33,982 bases of DNA from Vallitaleaceae bacterium. Lineage in GTDB: Bacteria > Bacillota > Clostridia > Lachnospirales > Vallitaleaceae. Made by a program: the position numbers and the translations under genes. Of the stretch, positions 32,201-33,982 are shown piece after piece (position 1 is the first letter of the stretch; each line of letters starts with the position of its first letter). The DNA lies in assembly GCA_028277605.1 (NCBI GenBank), contig JANQFZ010000074.1, forward strand, positions 1 through 33,982. Reading direction: 5' to 3'. Under the pieces are notes generated by a model. It was not told the origin of the DNA and made no database searches. It saw nothing but the letters and a program-made list of their open reading frames with translations.

Positions 32201-33982
32201 AAAGATAAAGATAGAATAAAATTTTCTAACGAATTAAATTTTTTAGATAATAATACAGATAAAGATGATAAAAATAGTGACGAATACACAAGATTTGAAG
32301 AACGAAGAAATATGAATAACGTCGCTACTGTCATTTCTGATTTTGTTATTCTTCAAACATCTTCAGGCGATCAGTCCGTACTTTACTTTGAAAAATCTTC
32401 TGAGTCAAAAAAAGCCTATTTACATTTTAACGATATGCAGATCACTAAGGAAGAAATGTGGGATATTAATCCTCTATCAGCAGGACAATGGAAACCAGAA
32501 GATATTAACATGGGTTCCTATTATGGGATTTTTCATAGTCCCTCTACTAAATATATTGGTACTGGTAATAAACATCATGTAGCTACTATCTTTGATAATG
32601 ATCCTGCACATAGCATTGTTCGGCCTAACAGACCTTCAGCTCCTTTAATGCTAATGGAAACAGACTTAGATGTTATCGATACTATTCCAAATGGTGAATA
32701 TCTAACTGGTCATAGTACTGTTTTTTATGAACATATTCTGGATTATGATGGTCCAACTGATATTTATAATGATACTTTCCATACTGATTACGGTTCTTCT
32801 GGTCTTACGGAAAAAGCACCTTACTCACGTAACCACTCTAAGGTCAATGATATAGTCATTCATAATCCAGTCTCTACGCAAGATGCTATGGTGATTTCTG
32901 TTGATGCTTCTATGGATCAACGCTCCTCTGGTTCTTTAGTGGGTGGAAATCTACAGTCGGATATTGAAGAGTATGTAACGCGGTTAAAGCAAGTTCACCC
33001 CTATCAGAATTTTATAATCAATGGTGATGCTGATGAAGTTACTACTTATGGGTCTATCCTTAATTGGTATGAGAAAACTTCTGATTATAGCGGTGTAACA
33101 TTTACTAGACGAACCAGTCCAGATTGGAAAATTAATGGTACTGGCTCTTTTGAAATAAGAGTACCTGCTTACTCTAACCGAGAAGCCAAATATGTGTGCG
33201 AAACAGTTGGAGAGCCTAATACCTCCTATACTTTTTCTGGTAAAATTGGAGCACATAGAGTTTACGGTTTTTTTACGGTTGAAGCCTTGGATGCTTATGG
33301 TCAAGTTTTAGATACTTGGAAAACATCTCCGTATAACAAATCTTCTATTACAACTCAAATGCTTAATTTAAAGACACCAGCCAATACCACTCAGCTTAGA
33401 GTAAGTATTGTTAATGGAAATTCTAATACCTCCTCTGGTTCTATAGATGAATACGTTTTCGCAGATGATTTAGAGCTCATTAAAGCAGGAGGTGATACAT
33501 CTGAATGGGTTCCACTTAAGTATACAGCTTATCAGCAGAATGAAAAACCTAATCCGGATTATGTTGCCCCGTATACGATTGCTAATGTGGAATACGTCCC
33601 CGAGCACACTATTCCTAATCCAGAGTATATAGCTCCTGTTACTTCACGAACAGACTCTTTTGAATATACTGGCAGTCATCAGACTTATACAGCTCCTGTG
33701 ACTGGATCTTACACATTAGAAGTATGGGGTGCTCAGGGTGGGGGTACTTATGGTGGAAAGGGTGGTTATTCTAAAGGAACCGTATCCCTCAATAAAGGAG
33801 ATACTTTATATATAGTAGTTGGCGGTCAAGGAGGGCAAACAACTTCATCAGGTACTTCAATATCAGGTGGCTACAATGGTGGAGGAACTGGTCATGGTGA
33901 TTGGTACACAGCTGGTGGCGGTGGTGCAACACATATCGCTAACAGAAATGGACAATTGCAAAGCTTAAGCAGCTATCGGTCA
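29255..33982 (+). CDS. Giant exported glycine-rich surface protein, right copy, 3' end cut by the window edge
   Basis: The frame is open from the ATG at 29255 (GGAGG 7 bp upstream) to the window edge: 1576 codons and no stop. Residues 1-25 are a signal peptide (IEINA|AT). The layout follows the left paralogue: an N-terminal region of unknown fold with GGSPGPGGVSL, a conserved centre with MAGTPTTR, GGSEFIVD and SHTAASDGITR, a carbohydrate-binding-like jelly roll at about 1255-1410 (NGDADEV, then a FADDLEL end), a Pro-rich linker of NPDYV/NPEYI repeats, and a Gly-rich domain from about 1470 (LEVWGAQGGG). It lacks the 8-residue tandem repeat of the left copy. The protein is expected outside the cell; the pairing with an SLH protein and the proximity of an M23 enzyme support a surface adhesin or appendage role. 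Only the last roughly 306 bp are near-identical to the left copy. Confidence 0.85.
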   Translation, partial: MLKRITVLYFIILLLLSSLPIEINAATFIGEQGSIPAGGSPGPGGVSLVPSFRVGLISETFRVPLNTNKLHLIDTQIKRHYANHVPVMTNSIIFSPYYANNPYDPEKSVWLPYDKCLIGWYNASQGNFELRSTSDQKKHRKLYEDKSKNRSKNIFYQALLNQLGSEKFEFLANGKWKEVYDSIGDSIAEEQSSYVWNWIFDNWNKNGDTSIEKAIKDYTFYIPFSNTSTYDEQLKNQVGYLDLLMTIYALSPDKQKKWYHDEIERYIKGIELSERPPLIAIDTVMRVYAPNYNSKRIFIPSHDYIMYIGGITPSYRFNKTDTPSGPKLDYDPSSPTFVNETNDLLNNYSTRTIMKNLVNLSMKQAPNRSRITNLVGDSYKNNGFAWGQSGVSGWRLRTYTGAAQWETSSIIGVMESLYFCKDQGYYGFMIVGADNLIPKVYPTGSYSLIINPDKEVLEGGSTEIGKKTPIFIKGVLNSDEITKWNKAFEHSLEKGFPKIKISLNSLTLASGQADTSPNPYPLETKHKYKGNGQWIDTNKDELMAFLNEGIIEYYHDISKYKVAPDTSYTFNYKATVEIKLGKNPNDLIVLEGCPSQADKTYHIPVKEDRYTSVPSTYSEIKQGSPNHETFEAMAGTPTTRHLYFASGGSEFIVDIISRWNKDIKTVRTYKSYYSGTPSEFKLGDQAEPKNVPSPSGASNSDTLVDVTYGKDLTVSATWQGSIPNNASSVTVNGSGSVSATCKAQPDYSAYNTAKSQAQAWVSAVNGTTISHTAASDGITRSFNSWGASITTDSDNPPKDTTESDSFYKTVSDGDGGTKQVATKGSVTASPDGPGNYTITVKGSVPANIICGPDFDHDLEGIEDTWTQEITYDIQKIEKVSVWKIDRSHVDGMSRLLGTDQVTATIVQGNPNIFYNIAKNDTSKDGRIRYSLEPQQHDTVEWYEGVRSNASDGLGTNPDAKDKPGGGGHNEIYAKGIIYQNNKKDKDRIKFSNELNFLDNNTDKDDKNSDEYTRFEERRNMNNVATVISDFVILQTSSGDQSVLYFEKSSESKKAYLHFNDMQITKEEMWDINPLSAGQWKPEDINMGSYYGIFHSPSTKYIGTGNKHHVATIFDNDPAHSIVRPNRPSAPLMLMETDLDVIDTIPNGEYLTGHSTVFYEHILDYDGPTDIYNDTFHTDYGSSGLTEKAPYSRNHSKVNDIVIHNPVSTQDAMVISVDASMDQRSSGSLVGGNLQSDIEEYVTRLKQVHPYQNFIINGDADEVTTYGSILNWYEKTSDYSGVTFTRRTSPDWKINGTGSFEIRVPAYSNREAKYVCETVGEPNTSYTFSGKIGAHRVYGFFTVEALDAYGQVLDTWKTSPYNKSSITTQMLNLKTPANTTQLRVSIVNGNSNTSSGSIDEYVFADDLELIKAGGDTSEWVPLKYTAYQQNEKPNPDYVAPYTIANVEYVPEHTIPNPEYIAPVTSRTDSFEYTGSHQTYTAPVTGSYTLEVWGAQGGGTYGGKGGYSKGTVSLNKGDTLYIVVGGQGGQTTSSGTSISGGYNGGGTGHGDWYTAGGGGATHIANRNGQLQSLSSYRS
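33677..33982 (+). repeat. Right arm of the terminal inverted repeat
   Basis: The mirror copy of 1-306, inside the Gly-rich domain of the right giant gene. The last 99 bases match the first 99 of the window exactly in reverse complement. The reading frame passes through both arms and out of the window, so these are not replicon ends with non-coding repeats. Confidence 0.95.

Noticed and set aside
1..33982. Terminal inverted repeats of a linear plasmid or phage
   Set aside because: Both ends lie inside long open reading frames that continue out of the window, and exact identity ends at 99 bases; true telomeric repeats would not cut two genes in frame.
5974..33982. The island as a conjugative element
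   Set aside because: There is no relaxase, integrase, coupling protein of the VirD4 type or attachment site; the FtsK-type protein is clearly EssC with FHA domains and three ATPase modules.

Overview
The window is AT-rich DNA with strong AGGAGG-type ribosome binding sites, tightly packed operons, SLH-domain (S-layer homology) exported proteins, a Firmicutes-type EssC ATPase and LytTR regulation. This points to a low-GC Gram-positive of the Clostridia; the exact family is a guess. No rRNA, tRNA, CRISPR array or transposase is visible. The theme throughout is envelope export and surface structures.

Layout. (1) 1-5831, minus strand: an exported SLH protein followed by a very large exported glycine-rich protein that runs off the left edge still open. 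(2) 5974-12393, minus strand: a partial type VII secretion (T7SS) locus of EssC, a LytTR response regulator, a DUF5081/EspG-like protein and a YukD/EsaB ubiquitin-like protein. It is preceded at 12550-12583 by two near-identical 13-bp direct repeats 21 bp apart, which suit a LytTR regulator. (3) 12584-13906, minus strand: a membrane-anchored TadZ/CpaE-like protein with a degenerate P-loop, with its own promoter. (4) 14243-15083, plus strand: a small sigma-region-4 regulator, then a long leader with a candidate structured, pseudoknotted RNA. (5) 15084-26220, plus strand: a Tad/type IV-like pilus operon of HD-GYP phosphodiesterase, lipoprotein, CpaB-like protein, unknown protein, second TadZ-like protein, TadA ATPase, fused TadB-TadC-like protein, SSB-like OB-fold protein, probable major pilin followed by an intrinsic terminator, and five pilin-like or minor-subunit proteins. 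(6) 26322-33982, plus strand: an M23 peptidase, a second SLH protein and a second giant glycine-rich protein that runs off the right edge still open.

How the parts may work together. A Tad-type pilus or secretion machine and a T7SS-type motor lie back to back. On both sides they are flanked, as mirror images, by an SLH protein plus giant adhesin-like protein pair. SLH domains would attach to the wall polymer, the M23 enzyme could open the wall for the pilus, and HD-GYP could tie the pilus to cyclic-di-GMP. The giant proteins carry a carbohydrate-binding-like domain and a Gly-rich C-terminal domain and are likely surface products. Joint function is inference; WXG100 substrates, EssA/EssB/EsaA and a prepilin peptidase are not in the window.

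Most unusual points. The first 99 bases are an exact inverted copy of the last 99, inside the 3' parts of the two giant genes (about 306 bp with six mismatches). This implies either an invertible 34-kb segment that swaps adhesin tails or an assembly end at a repeat. A nine-G tract lies inside the invariant motor motif of EssC. An SSB-like gene sits inside the pilus operon. The leader RNA matches no riboswitch class that I recognise.
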